From NCBI GenBank assembly GCA_903928445.1, contig CAIYRB010000181.1:1-64000 (forward strand): 64,000 bases of DNA, read 5' to 3'. Positions 42,118-50,829 of this stretch are shown here, one piece after another; within the stretch, counting starts at the first letter, position 1, and every line of letters begins with the position of its first letter. The notes below the pieces were generated by a model. That model searched no databases. It saw nothing but the letters and a program-made list of their open reading frames with translations, and was not told the origin of the DNA. The stretch is from an uncultured Pseudomonadota bacterium (GTDB taxonomy: Bacteria; Bdellovibrionota_B; Oligoflexia; Oligoflexales; CAIYRB01). Position numbers and translations under genes: made by a program.

Positions 42118-42669
42118 ATGCACATCTCCTCTGGTTTGCAAGCCGCATGGTTGCTGAGTCTTGCTCTGGCATACTCTGACCCACAAGTACTTGCCGCGCC
42201 GAAGGTCGGGGCTTCGCTGCCGCTTGTGACTCTAAGCGGAGAGGCTGGGGGGCGGGTCGACGGTCAATCCTGGTCCAGTCAGATGCTTAAAGACAAGGTC
42301 TGGGTCGTCTTCTATGTGGCGCCAAGTCATCGTGACGACAATCAGGACTTGAAGGATGCGCTGAATGCCGAAGGTTTTCCCGGCGAAAAGTATGGCAGTG
42401 TTGCGGTGATCAATATGGCCTCCTCATGGCTGCCAAACAGCATCATTGCCTCCGCTTTGAAGTCGAATCAGGAAAAGTATCCAAAGGTTATCTATGTCAA
42501 GGATTTGGATAGGTTGCTGGTTAAAGAGTGGCACCTGGCCGACGACGCCTTTGTCATGCTCGTCATCGACCAAAAGGGCCAGGTGATATCCGCTAAAGAA
42601 GGCGATCTATCGAAGGACGATATTGCTGGAACTATCGCGCTAATTAAAAAGACCATGGCGACGCCGTAG
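42118..42669 (+). CDS. YtfJ-family secreted thioredoxin-fold protein
   Basis: The start at 42118 (AAGGTGGA just upstream) gives a signal peptide (LQAAWLLSLALAYSDPQVLA). The mature domain has KVWVVFYVAPSHRDDNQDLK, YGSVAVINMASSWLPN and FVMLVIDQKGQVISAKEGDL, matching YtfJ. YtfJ lacks the CxxC motif, as here, so a redox role is doubtful. The function is unknown. 183 residues. It converges on a small membrane-protein gene. Confidence 0.8.
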   Translation: MHISSGLQAAWLLSLALAYSDPQVLAAPKVGASLPLVTLSGEAGGRVDGQSWSSQMLKDKVWVVFYVAPSHRDDNQDLKDALNAEGFPGEKYGSVAVINMASSWLPNSIIASALKSNQEKYPKVIYVKDLDRLLVKEWHLADDAFVMLVIDQKGQVISAKEGDLSKDDIAGTIALIKKTMATP

Positions 42670-42710
42670 CAGCTTCGCGCTGAACCGTGCTGCGCCTAAA
42701 CGACTCTCAG

Positions 42711-42998
42711 CTAGTTGCCAGTGATCAATGATTTGGTGCCGCCGATGATGCGGCCCAAGCTTTTGAATAGCCACTTCAAGACAAACAGGGCTGCCGCCGC
42801 CAAAAAGTATAGGATCGACCATAGTGCTACGATGGGCAGGACTGCGTAACCGATCAGGCTAAGGACTTGGTCTTTGCCCGTGATGTCGGAACGCCGCCAC
42901 TTAGCAAACTGCGCCTCACGCGAGATCTGATGCTCCTGCTGTGCCGATTGATCGCGCTGGGGGCTTAACTGGTCTTTGGTAACGATGACTTGCGACAA
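42711..42998 (-). CDS. Small membrane protein, unknown
   Basis: A 95-residue protein with a Gln/Arg-rich hydrophilic first half (QRDQSAQQEHQISREAQFAK) and one or two membrane segments (VLSLIGYAVLPIVALWSILY and LAAAALFVLKWLFKSLG). The TTG at 42996-42998 is preceded by AGGAG at eight bases. It follows the porin-like gene by 14 bases. No family recognised. Confidence 0.6.
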   Translation of the reverse strand: MSQVIVTKDQLSPQRDQSAQQEHQISREAQFAKWRRSDITGKDQVLSLIGYAVLPIVALWSILYFLAAAALFVLKWLFKSLGRIIGGTKSLITGN

Positions 42999-43012
42999 TC
43001 CCTGTGCTCCTA

Positions 43013-44164
43013 TTAAATCCGTCCGAGAATGCCAAGTTTGATCAAATTCTCCGAGCGCGTTTCAGTATCAGCGACCGCCGTACTCTTCAAGAATCTACCA
43101 GATTGCCGCACGAAGGCTAAGAAGGGATTCCAGTTCTTGCCAAAAAAGCCAAAATCGGCGCCCAGGCCCCAGGTCGTGCCATTGTTGTCCCAGGTATAGG
43201 TATAGCCCCCCTGTGCTACCGTGATCGGCACCGCCGTGGCCGTGTTGTACTTGTGACCACTTAGACCAATGCTTGCATTAGAGGCCTGCTTTTGTTCATA
43301 GGATGAGTAGTAGAACCACGGTGTGAGAAGATTTGGGACCTCAAAGGAGACATTGGCCGTGTAGGCTATCTTTGCGTTGGTTTCAGTCTGGTCCGATGCG
43401 GCGTCCACCGGTACCCGGTAGGCAACGCTATCGTTGTGGTAGTCCAAGGTCAGATGGAGGCCATTTAATTGAGCCTTAATGCCGACGTCGAGCCAGCGCG
43501 ACTTGTTGTTGTCATAGGAGCCCACGTCCAGTAACGGCCGAATCGGCCCAAACTCACCGAGCCAGCCCAGGATGATGGTCGGGTGGGTGTCTTTATTCCA
43601 CCTCCCGCTGACGTCAGGTTTACTGGAGGTCTTATCCGCCTTGACGTCATTAACAACCTGTAAGCTGAGAATGCCTGCGGCCTTCAGATGCAAAGCCAGG
43701 ACACCGTCAAAATCTTTCATCGCCAGATTCTGGGCGTAGAATCCCTCGACATGAGTCCGATAGCCCTGGTCCAGGTGGTCCCAACCACCCTGCATAATGC
43801 GCTCTTTACCGATGGAGAAGCCAAGGGTCTTATTAAACCAATGCGTGCCATAACCATAGTCTAGGGGTGTGGAGGTGGGATTCCACAAATTGAAGCGGAA
43901 AGCATATTCGGTGTCAGCATTGAGATCGCCGGCAAGGAGCAGGTTGACACTCGTCACGCCAAGCGTCGTGGACTTGTTTGGCTGGTAACCAAAGTGCTTG
44001 GCAACACCGTGATCATCGTAAACGAATTCCGAGCGAAACTCGCCGCCTAAATGGGTCGTTGCAGCTGCTGACCAGACGGGACTACCTTCAGCCCCATAGA
44101 CGACAGGGCCCACAGTCGCACCAGCGATAAACCAGCTGACCATGCACTTAAAGCCTCTAAACAT
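43013..44164 (-). CDS. Porin-like outer-membrane protein
   Basis: The ATG at 44164 is chosen because GGAGG lies five bases upstream. The 383-residue product has a signal (CMVSWFIAGATVGPVVYGA) and a mature part of alternating strands rich in Tyr, Trp, Asn and Gly (THWFNKTLGFSIGKERIMQG, FGPIRPLLDVGSYDNNKSRW, GADFGFFGKNWNPFLAFVRQ). It ends NLIKLGILGRI without the classic terminal Phe. A barrel of 14-16 strands is plausible. Family not named. Follows the 580-residue membrane protein on the same strand. Confidence 0.75.
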   Translation of the reverse strand: MFRGFKCMVSWFIAGATVGPVVYGAEGSPVWSAAATTHLGGEFRSEFVYDDHGVAKHFGYQPNKSTTLGVTSVNLLLAGDLNADTEYAFRFNLWNPTSTPLDYGYGTHWFNKTLGFSIGKERIMQGGWDHLDQGYRTHVEGFYAQNLAMKDFDGVLALHLKAAGILSLQVVNDVKADKTSSKPDVSGRWNKDTHPTIILGWLGEFGPIRPLLDVGSYDNNKSRWLDVGIKAQLNGLHLTLDYHNDSVAYRVPVDAASDQTETNAKIAYTANVSFEVPNLLTPWFYYSSYEQKQASNASIGLSGHKYNTATAVPITVAQGGYTYTWDNNGTTWGLGADFGFFGKNWNPFLAFVRQSGRFLKSTAVADTETRSENLIKLGILGRI

Positions 44165-44197
44165 AGCGCCCTCCATTGATAGCGTCCGGTCAATCCA

Positions 44198-45940
44198 CTA
44201 GCTTAGCCGCTCAATGCGTAACAAGCCCTTCTTGTCGAGAACGAGTCGAAAATAATCTAGCGACTGTTGCTCCGCTTTGTTTTTTTCATTCAGCTTGGAG
44301 TAACCAAGGACCATATCTAGGTAGTAGACCTTGGGAAAGCGCACTGACTCAACGTTGCCTTCTTGAGTCACAAGATCCAGAAAACGCGACGGTTCGCCTA
44401 AGCGCGGCAAACAAGCGTCGATATTGAGTCGCAAGATATCGTGCACAGCTCGTAATGGATAGCGGTTGAGAAGGCGGAGGCTGCGACTGATCGTGATCAC
44501 TTTACGATATTGCAGCACGCGGTTGACCCCGGCATCGATGTGGCGATCGCCGGCACTAACCTCCTCGCGCAGTGTCAAGATTTGCGAGGGCAGGTCTTTA
44601 GGAGCATAGAACCTCGCTGTTTCTTGCATCGTCCCCACTTCCATGGGTTTACCCTGGCGATTTTTGTAAAAAAGTCGCTCGCTATGGTCAGGCACATGGC
44701 GCAGGAAGCCGCCGAAGTAGCTGCGGCCGAGTTCTTTGATGCGGTCCTTGATGATGTAGGCCATCGTGCCGAAGGCGAGAAATAGCATTCCACTGAGACC
44801 GACGATATCGCCGACGTCTTGCGGCTGCATCGCTCGGCGGATAAGGAAGAACTGCGCGAGCAGGGCCCAGGCACCGGCAAAGCCGGCCGCCATCATAGCG
44901 CCTAGCTGTCTCTGAACGCGAAACAGTGAGACCGTTCGCAGGTCAAGAAATAGCACTCCCCAAATGCGGCGCTTCAACTCGCCACGACGATGAATAAAGC
45001 GTTCCTTCTGGGCTTCATTACTACTTGGCGCTAGTCGCATATAGCCTGATGCAAGGGCATGCTCGTCATGCCAGGTGAGTACTTCGAGTAGCAAACGTCT
45101 GACGGCCTCGGCTTCAGGCAAGACGCCGTTAGGAAACGCCGCTGTCCATGCCGTAGACATGTCGCTCACCATGGTCAGCAAAAATGCGACACCATCGCGC
45201 AGGCGGTAGTAGCAGTACTCATCGACCAGTCTAAGCTCTGCGCCAAGTGGGGCGATCTCGGCATCTGGCACCGCGCCGACACGGTCTATCAGTTGGCGAA
45301 AGGCTAGAATCACCGTATGCGCTCTTTCCACTTGGCGGCGCAAACGAGTGCAAAGTTTTTGCCAGTCTTCGGGGTTAGCCGCTGGTTCGGCGGCATTTAA
45401 CCGCGCCAGACGCCGCTTGTTGCGATCAATCCCGCGCAAAAATGCACTGATATAGGCGCATGCGAAGAGGCGGACTTCATCGACGGCATTTTGTACGGGC
45501 TCAGTTGGCAACTTCTGCTCAAGACATGCGACGTATTGGCCGAGATACACCAGTGGCGAAGCGGCAGTCCCGCCTGGTGCAACCGACTTAGAGCCAACCT
45601 TGGTCCCAAGCATGGATTTGTAGCTAAACTTTGGTTCGCGAAACCGCAACAGTGGCCGAACATCGGCAAAAAACCGTTCCTTTGGATAGGTGTGTTCATT
45701 GAGCGCAAACTGGCGGGGATAAAACAGATAGGCGTCGACTTGGTAACGCAGGGTGGCCGCGTCTTGGCGCTTGTCCGCAGCACTCTGCCCGCGCCGGAGA
45801 TAATAGTCGAAGACGGTCTCAAGCTGCGTCCGATCGTGGACGTGAACGGCCGTCTCAATCGTCCGTTTTGGGCCCTTTTTGCGTTTTAACGCGGCCCTGC
45901 CTCCGGCGGTGTCCTGCACTAAAACGGTTTCAGTCGTCAT
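44198..45940 (-). CDS. Unknown membrane protein linked to ruvAB
   Basis: A 580-residue protein with a large, Arg/Leu-rich cytoplasmic N-terminal region (about 350 residues). Two hydrophobic segments lie at about 350-410 (MMAAGFAGAWALLAQFFLI and GLSGMLFLAFGTMAYIIKD), and a further 170 residues follow. It contains conserved-looking motifs such as WHDEHALASGYMRLAPSS, FIHRRGELKRRIWGVLFLDL, DHSERLFYKNRQGKP and YLDMVLGYSKLNEKNKAEQQ. No family is recognised. Its ATG overlaps the ruvB stop by 11 bases, so it is in the ruvAB operon. Its role may be unrelated to recombination. Confidence 0.75.
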   Translation of the reverse strand: MTTETVLVQDTAGGRAALKRKKGPKRTIETAVHVHDRTQLETVFDYYLRRGQSAADKRQDAATLRYQVDAYLFYPRQFALNEHTYPKERFFADVRPLLRFREPKFSYKSMLGTKVGSKSVAPGGTAASPLVYLGQYVACLEQKLPTEPVQNAVDEVRLFACAYISAFLRGIDRNKRRLARLNAAEPAANPEDWQKLCTRLRRQVERAHTVILAFRQLIDRVGAVPDAEIAPLGAELRLVDEYCYYRLRDGVAFLLTMVSDMSTAWTAAFPNGVLPEAEAVRRLLLEVLTWHDEHALASGYMRLAPSSNEAQKERFIHRRGELKRRIWGVLFLDLRTVSLFRVQRQLGAMMAAGFAGAWALLAQFFLIRRAMQPQDVGDIVGLSGMLFLAFGTMAYIIKDRIKELGRSYFGGFLRHVPDHSERLFYKNRQGKPMEVGTMQETARFYAPKDLPSQILTLREEVSAGDRHIDAGVNRVLQYRKVITISRSLRLLNRYPLRAVHDILRLNIDACLPRLGEPSRFLDLVTQEGNVESVRFPKVYYLDMVLGYSKLNEKNKAEQQSLDYFRLVLDKKGLLRIERLS

Positions 45941-47012
45941 GAGTACCTGCTGACTCGGCTCCGATTGGGGACTTGTCGAGTATCTCCAGGTGGGCTCTAC
46001 CCTTGGCTGTGAGCAGGCGGCCGCGAGGCCCTCGAGCTAAGAACCCCTGGTGGACTAGATAGGGCTCGTAGACCTCTTCGAGAGTCGCTCGGTCCTCGTT
46101 TAAGGTTGCGGCTAAGGCCTCTATTCCAACCGGCCCACCGCTGTACTGTTTGGCGACAATGCGCAGGATCTGCCGATCGATTCGGTCGAGGCCACTGGCG
46201 TCAATACCCTGCCTGTGCAGGACTCGGTCGGCGAGTTCGCGGTCTACCTGTTTTGCGCCGTAGCTCAATGCGAAGTCCCAGACCCGCTTCAGCAGTCGGT
46301 TCGCAATGCGCGGCGTTCCCCGCGAACGAGCAGCGATTTCCGCCGCGCCCGCAGCCGTGACATCGATTCCTAGGATGCCGGCACTGCGCCGAAGGATCTC
46401 ACACAAGGCTTGATCATCATAAAAGTCCAAGCGCTCCTGGATCCCAAAACGATCGAGTAGCGGCTTTGATAGCAACGCCAGGCGTGTCGTCGCCCCGACC
46501 AAGGTAAACGGCGCTAGTGGCATGCGCATGGCCCTGGCCGATGGGCCCTGGCCGACGACGATATCGAGCTGAAAATCCTCCATCGCCGAGTACAGGACTT
46601 CTTCCACCTTGACTGACAGCCGGTGAATCTCGTCGACAAACAGGAGACTTCCCGGCTGAAGTCCGGTCAAGATCCCAGCCAAATCGCCAGGTCGGTCGAT
46701 GGCGGGGCCACGGGTTTCGTAAAACGGTGCCCGCAGTTCGCTGGCGATAATCCGCGCCAGGGTGGTCTTGCCGAGGCCAGGGGGGCCGTGCAATATAACG
46801 TGATCCAGGGCCTGGCCTCGTTGTAGCGAAGCACCGACGTAGACCTTTAGATTGTCTTTGACGTGAGTCTGCCCAATATAATCCAAAAACGTCAGTGGTC
46901 GCAGTTCCGGTCGGGACTGCTCAAGCACCGCGTCTTCAAGCTGCACCTGATTGCCCATCACACGGTCGATCATGATCTTTGGTTTGCCACCGGCTTCGAG
47001 GCTAGACTCCAT
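45930..47012 (-). CDS. ruvB: Holliday junction branch migration helicase RuvB
   Basis: AAA+ motor of the RuvAB complex. Walker A is GPPGLGKTTLARII, Walker B LLFVDEIHRL, sensor GATTRLALLSKPLLDRFG, and the C-terminal winged helix has YSGGPVGIEALAATLNEDR. Length 360 includes an N-terminal extension of about 25 residues before SRPELRPLTFLDYIGQ, so a later start is possible. Its ATG follows the ruvA stop (TAG) directly. It works with RuvA at 47013-47723; ruvC is not in the window. Confidence 0.97.
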   Translation of the reverse strand: MESSLEAGGKPKIMIDRVMGNQVQLEDAVLEQSRPELRPLTFLDYIGQTHVKDNLKVYVGASLQRGQALDHVILHGPPGLGKTTLARIIASELRAPFYETRGPAIDRPGDLAGILTGLQPGSLLFVDEIHRLSVKVEEVLYSAMEDFQLDIVVGQGPSARAMRMPLAPFTLVGATTRLALLSKPLLDRFGIQERLDFYDDQALCEILRRSAGILGIDVTAAGAAEIAARSRGTPRIANRLLKRVWDFALSYGAKQVDRELADRVLHRQGIDASGLDRIDRQILRIVAKQYSGGPVGIEALAATLNEDRATLEEVYEPYLVHQGFLARGPRGRLLTAKGRAHLEILDKSPIGAESAGTHDD

Positions 47013-47723
47013 CTAAAAGAGATCCTCCATCAACGGACTACCACCCGGACCACCGACCATCCCGCCCGTCAGATCGACCAGGGCTAGCCGAATGAGACTG
47101 GCTAGATCCCGCGCCGGTGGCTGCCTTTCAAAGCGCTTGATCAATGCCAGCAGTTCCTTTTCTTTGTAGCCAAAATTCTCGAGGGCGGACCTGAGATCTG
47201 CAACCACCGTCTTGGGCAGGGGTTGGTTGACGGCGTCGAACAGCGAGGTCGCCGCACCCCCCTTCGCATTCGCTAAGGGAGCCGCTTTGGCTTCGGTGCG
47301 TTCGAGCAGGCCTATGCCGGCCAGTTTATCGACTTTGGGCTTCAGCTCCAGAAGGATTTTCTTTGATTGCCTCGGCCCGATCCCTGGAACCTCCTCTAAT
47401 AGTGCCGAATCATCGCGCTCGACCGCTTGAATCAGCTGCGCCAGTGGGACTGTTGCTAGGATCGCCATGGCCACTTTGGGGCCAACGCCGCTAATGGACA
47501 GCAAAAGGTGAAATACCATTCGCTCGCTATGGGTGAGAAAGCCGAACAGTCGCAGAGTGTCTTCGCGAACGTGGGTGTGGATCCACACGGTGAGGTCTTG
47601 ACCTTCCTGGATGCTGGCCAATGCTGGGTCCGTCATCTCGACCCCGTAGCCGACTCCGGCAACATCTAGGACCAAAGCCCCGGCCTGCTTTAGCACGCAG
47701 GTTCCGACCAAACGCTCGATCAT
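47013..47723 (-). CDS. ruvA: Holliday junction DNA-binding protein RuvA
   Basis: Tetrameric junction-binding subunit. The OB-fold start MIERLVGTCVLKQAGALVLD, the HhH segments around LLSISGVGPKVAMAILATV and LLEEVPGIGPRQSKKILLEL, and the C-terminal RuvB-contacting domain (YKEKELLALIKRF) are present. Length 236 exceeds the usual 195-205 by a longer acidic-pin-to-domain III linker and a Gly-rich tail. Its ATG overlaps the upstream HAMP gene's stop (ATGA). Confidence 0.95.
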   Translation of the reverse strand: MIERLVGTCVLKQAGALVLDVAGVGYGVEMTDPALASIQEGQDLTVWIHTHVREDTLRLFGFLTHSERMVFHLLLSISGVGPKVAMAILATVPLAQLIQAVERDDSALLEEVPGIGPRQSKKILLELKPKVDKLAGIGLLERTEAKAAPLANAKGGAATSLFDAVNQPLPKTVVADLRSALENFGYKEKELLALIKRFERQPPARDLASLIRLALVDLTGGMVGGPGGSPLMEDLF

Positions 47724-48244
47724 AATCGCTTCTCCAACTCAGCATGTAGCTCTTGGATGGCTGCAACGCCCTCTTCAACGCCATTGCCAGCCTGCAGCTG
47801 GCGCGCAATCGCAGCTAGCCGGGTGGCGTCCGATTCGGTTTGACGCCGCAAAAACTCAATGAAGTTGTTGAAGCTTCTGACTAAATATTTCAAATCATCG
47901 GATGAACGGATGCGGACGAAGTCGAGGCGTTTGGTGGTGCCCATGACCAGCATATGCCGGGTCATGCTGAACATCGGACCAGCAATTCGATGCGTCACCA
48001 ACACACCGATAAAGGCCACAATGACAAAGTTTATGAGGGCAGCCGCGCCGATCGCCCAGAGAAAGGGGTCGGGGAGAAAGTTAGGGAACCTGATGACCCG
48101 GAATTGGATGAGGGGGAAGAGGATCAAACAGGTCGTCAACAGCGTCGAGCAAAGGCCAACCAGCAGCGCCAGACGAACATAGCGCATCTGAAAGTCGCGA
48201 TTGATGAGGTAAATGCGCTTAGTCTTACTAGTCGGAAGTTTCAT
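47720..48244 (-). CDS. Two-TM protein with a HAMP-like linker
   Basis: A 174-residue protein with two membrane helices (RLALLVGLCSTLLTTCLILF and WAIGAAALINFVIVAFIGVL). A HAMP-like segment (THRIAGPMFSMTRHM, LKYLVRSFNNFIEFLRRQ) and a coiled-coil end (GVAAIQELHAELEKRL) follow. It has no kinase, cyclase or receptor output domain, so it is a stand-alone signal-transducing or scaffold fragment. It begins the operon with ruvA, ruvB and the 580-residue protein. TATACT lies 8-13 bases before the ATG; if it is a -10 box, the message would be nearly leaderless. Confidence 0.75.
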   Translation of the reverse strand: MKLPTSKTKRIYLINRDFQMRYVRLALLVGLCSTLLTTCLILFPLIQFRVIRFPNFLPDPFLWAIGAAALINFVIVAFIGVLVTHRIAGPMFSMTRHMLVMGTTKRLDFVRIRSSDDLKYLVRSFNNFIEFLRRQTESDATRLAAIARQLQAGNGVEEGVAAIQELHAELEKRL

Positions 48245-48271
48245 AGCTACGAGTATAAAGGGGAAATGGCA

Positions 48272-48302
48272 AACGGGACAGACCTATTGGTTCCGTCCCG
48301 TT
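48272..48302. terminator. Possible weak terminator after metK
   Basis: AACGGGAC (48272-48279) pairs perfectly with GTCCCGTT (48295-48302) around a 15-base loop, with some inner pairing. On the metK strand no T-run follows, so efficiency is uncertain. Confidence 0.4.
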
Positions 48303-48329
48303 CACTTGAGTCCCGTGCAAGGAGGGTTG

Positions 48330-49481
48330 TTACGCCTTAAGCGCAGCGACCTTATCCAGGCGTTCCCACGGGAACTCATCGCGACCAAAGTGCCCATAGG
48401 ACGCTGTGGCGCGATAAATTGGGCGCAATAGATCGAACTGCTCGACGATCTGATGCGGCTTGAGCAAGAAATTTTTGCGCACTTTCTGATCAAGCTCCTT
48501 GCTTGACAGTTTAGACGTGCCATAGGTTTCAACGAAGACGCTGACTGGGTCTGCCACGCCGATTGCGTAGGCCAACTGGACCAGGCACTTGCGAGCCAAG
48601 CCGGCGGCCACCAGGTTCTTAGCGATGTAGCGACCCATGTAGGCAGCCGAGCGATCAACCTTGGACGGATCTTTACCCGAGAAGGCACCGCCGCCGTGAG
48701 CTCCGTGCCCACCATAGGTGTCGACGATGATCTTCCGGCCGGTCAAGCCGCAGTCGCCTTGCGGGCCACCAATGACAAAGCGTCCCGTCGGGTTGATCAA
48801 GTAGCGGGTGTTCTTGAGCAGCTCGGCGGGAATCGTGCGCTTGATGCACTCCTCAATCACATAGGTCTCAAGCTCTTTCGATGAGACGTCTGGCGAGTGC
48901 TGCGTCGAAATCACCACGGTATCGACCCGAGCTAGCTTGCCGGCCTTGTATTCAACCGTGACTTGACTCTTCGCGTCAGGGCGAAGAAAGGGGACGTGCT
49001 TCTCACGGCGCAGGGTTGACAGGCGGCGTAGCAGCTTGTGCGCATAGCTGATCGTCGCTGGCATGTATTCAGCGGTTTCGTCGCTGGCATAGCCAAACAT
49101 CATACCTTGATCGCCAGCACCCTGCTCTTTATCACCCACGGCGGTCACGCCCTGGGAGATATCGGGAGACTGTTGTTCGATCACGGTGATGACGCCGCAG
49201 CTTTTGGCATCGAAGCCAAGGGCGCCGTCGTTGTAGCCAATCTCTGCGACGACTTCACGAGCGACCGTGGCATAGTCGACGTTGGCTTTCGTCGTCACCT
49301 CACCGGCTAGCACGACCAATCCGGTCTTAACTAGCGTTTCCAGTGCGACCCGCGAGTGCTTATCTTGAGCCAGCAGGGCATCCAAGATGCCGTCGCTGAT
49401 CTGATCAGCAATTTTGTCAGGGTGACCTTCACTAACGGACTCGGACGTAAACAAGTAATCAGAATGTTCCTGGTTCATCAC
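48330..49481 (-). CDS. metK: S-adenosylmethionine synthetase
   Basis: Makes SAM from methionine and ATP. Hallmarks are the N-terminal [32 protein letters not shown], and the phosphate-binding [18 protein letters not shown]. Length is 383. Its ATG overlaps the truB stop (ATGA at 49478-49481), making it the last gene of the rimP-nusA-infB-rbfA-truB operon, an uncommon position for metK. No SAM or other riboswitch directly precedes it, consistent with expression from the operon. Confidence 0.97.
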   Translation of the reverse strand: MMNQEHSDYLFTSESVSEGHPDKIADQISDGILDALLAQDKHSRVALETLVKTGLVVLAGEVTTKANVDYATVAREVVAEIGYNDGALGFDAKSCGVITVIEQQSPDISQGVTAVGDKEQGAGDQGMMFGYASDETAEYMPATISYAHKLLRRLSTLRREKHVPFLRPDAKSQVTVEYKAGKLARVDTVVISTQHSPDVSSKELETYVIEECIKRTIPAELLKNTRYLINPTGRFVIGGPQGDCGLTGRKIIVDTYGGHGAHGGGAFSGKDPSKVDRSAAYMGRYIAKNLVAAGLARKCLVQLAYAIGVADPVSVFVETYGTSKLSSKELDQKVRKNFLLKPHQIVEQFDLLRPIYRATASYGHFGRDEFPWERLDKVAALKA

Positions 49482-50440
49482 AGACCCCTCTTCATAACGA
49501 TAGCGATCCGCCCAGACTCCTGGGAGCGAACCGAGCCTACACCAAATGCTTCACCATGCTCGTTGAGCAGAAAGACAGGGCAGACCCGTCCTCCCACTAA
49601 ACCGTCCTCTGGGTCGAGGCAGCAACTGACATATTCCTGAATCTCCATGACCACTTGCTGCCCATCTCGCAATTTCGCCGTAAGGCCCGGGCGGGAGCTC
49701 CGCCAGCGGGGTAGGCCAATATCGATTTGGTCTAACGGCGTGACCAACGACCCAAAGCTGTCGAGATGCTGCTCGATCGCTTCCAGCCCGTGGGCCGCGC
49801 CGATTTCGACGCCGGAGGACTTAGTTCTAACTAGCCGGATGAGCGTACCACAGCTACCGACCTTTTCAGCTAGATCTTTCGCCAAGGTGCGAACATAGGT
49901 GCCTTTGGAACAGGTGACGCGAAACGAGCCCTGGCCTGGGCTGAGGCCAAGAAGGTCAAAACGGCTCACGGAAACACTTCGCTTTAACGCCTCAAGAGGC
50001 ACACTGCTGGCGGCCTCGGCGCCACTACGGGCGTACTCATAGAGCGGCTTGCCCTTGTACTTAATCGCCGAATAAATCGGTGGCGTCTGCACGATATCAC
50101 CGATGAACGCCCCGATAGCGGTCCTCAGTTGCGCCTCGGTGATGTGCTCCCAGGCCGTTTCACGGATAACCTGGCCATCGAGATCCAGGGTATCGGTTTC
50201 ACTGCCGAAGCGAATATCGAATTCATAGGTTTTGGGCATATCGAGCAGGTAGTCTTGCAGCCGTGTGGCCCGTCCGAGTAAGACCGGCAGCACACCGGAT
50301 GCGGCCGGATCCAAGGTGCCGACATGACCAAGCTTCAGCTTACCAAGTCGCCTAACCAACCAACGAGAGATATCCTTCGATACCATGCCCGTTGGCTTAT
50401 GAACGGCCAAAAGGCCATGGATATGCGCATGCGTCACCAA
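49478..50440 (-). CDS. truB: tRNA pseudouridine-55 synthase TruB
   Basis: Makes pseudouridine at U55 of the T-loop in tRNAs. The catalytic Asp is in [20 protein letters not shown], preceded by the [18 protein letters not shown] start. [38 protein letters not shown] and [15 protein letters not shown] are standard. Length 320 is standard, with a C-terminal PUA-like part. It overlaps metK downstream and lies 29 bases after rbfA. Confidence 0.96.
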   Translation of the reverse strand: MVTHAHIHGLLAVHKPTGMVSKDISRWLVRRLGKLKLGHVGTLDPAASGVLPVLLGRATRLQDYLLDMPKTYEFDIRFGSETDTLDLDGQVIRETAWEHITEAQLRTAIGAFIGDIVQTPPIYSAIKYKGKPLYEYARSGAEAASSVPLEALKRSVSVSRFDLLGLSPGQGSFRVTCSKGTYVRTLAKDLAEKVGSCGTLIRLVRTKSSGVEIGAAHGLEAIEQHLDSFGSLVTPLDQIDIGLPRWRSSRPGLTAKLRDGQQVVMEIQEYVSCCLDPEDGLVGGRVCPVFLLNEHGEAFGVGSVRSQESGRIAIVMKRGL

Positions 50441-50469
50441 TGCCGCTAGCTCCTCAGTTGCGAAAAAAA

Positions 50470-50811
50470 TTAAAGTCTGGCGAGCAGTTCTTCGATCCGG
50501 GAGCCGCGTTCGATGCTCTCGTCGTAAAAAAAGCGGAGGTTCGGTACGCGCCGAATGTCCACAGCCTCAGCGACCTTACGTCGAAGGTAGCCGACCGCAC
50601 TCTTCAGGCCGTCGCGAGCATGCTCCGCTGCCTTTTGTGGGTCTTCACCGTAAACTCTAAAGTACACGGAAGCCAGCTGCAGATCCGCGGTTAGCTTCAC
50701 TGCCGTGATCGTGATCCCCTCGAGGCGAGGGTCGCGCATGTTGCCTGCTGAGAAAGCCGCGGCGATGACGTCGCGGATTTCGTCGGCGAGACGGGTTTGA
50801 CGTAGTCCCAT
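50470..50811 (-). CDS. rbfA: 30S ribosome-binding factor RbfA
   Basis: Cold-shock 30S maturation factor, KH-like fold. MGLRQTRLADEIRDVIAAAF, DLQLASVYFRVYG and RRVPNLRFFYDESIERG match. The 113-residue length is standard. Lies between infB and truB, the conserved order. Confidence 0.95.
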   Translation of the reverse strand: MGLRQTRLADEIRDVIAAAFSAGNMRDPRLEGITITAVKLTADLQLASVYFRVYGEDPQKAAEHARDGLKSAVGYLRRKVAEAVDIRRVPNLRFFYDESIERGSRIEELLARL

Positions 50812-50829
50812 AATCCAGTCCTGACCTTA

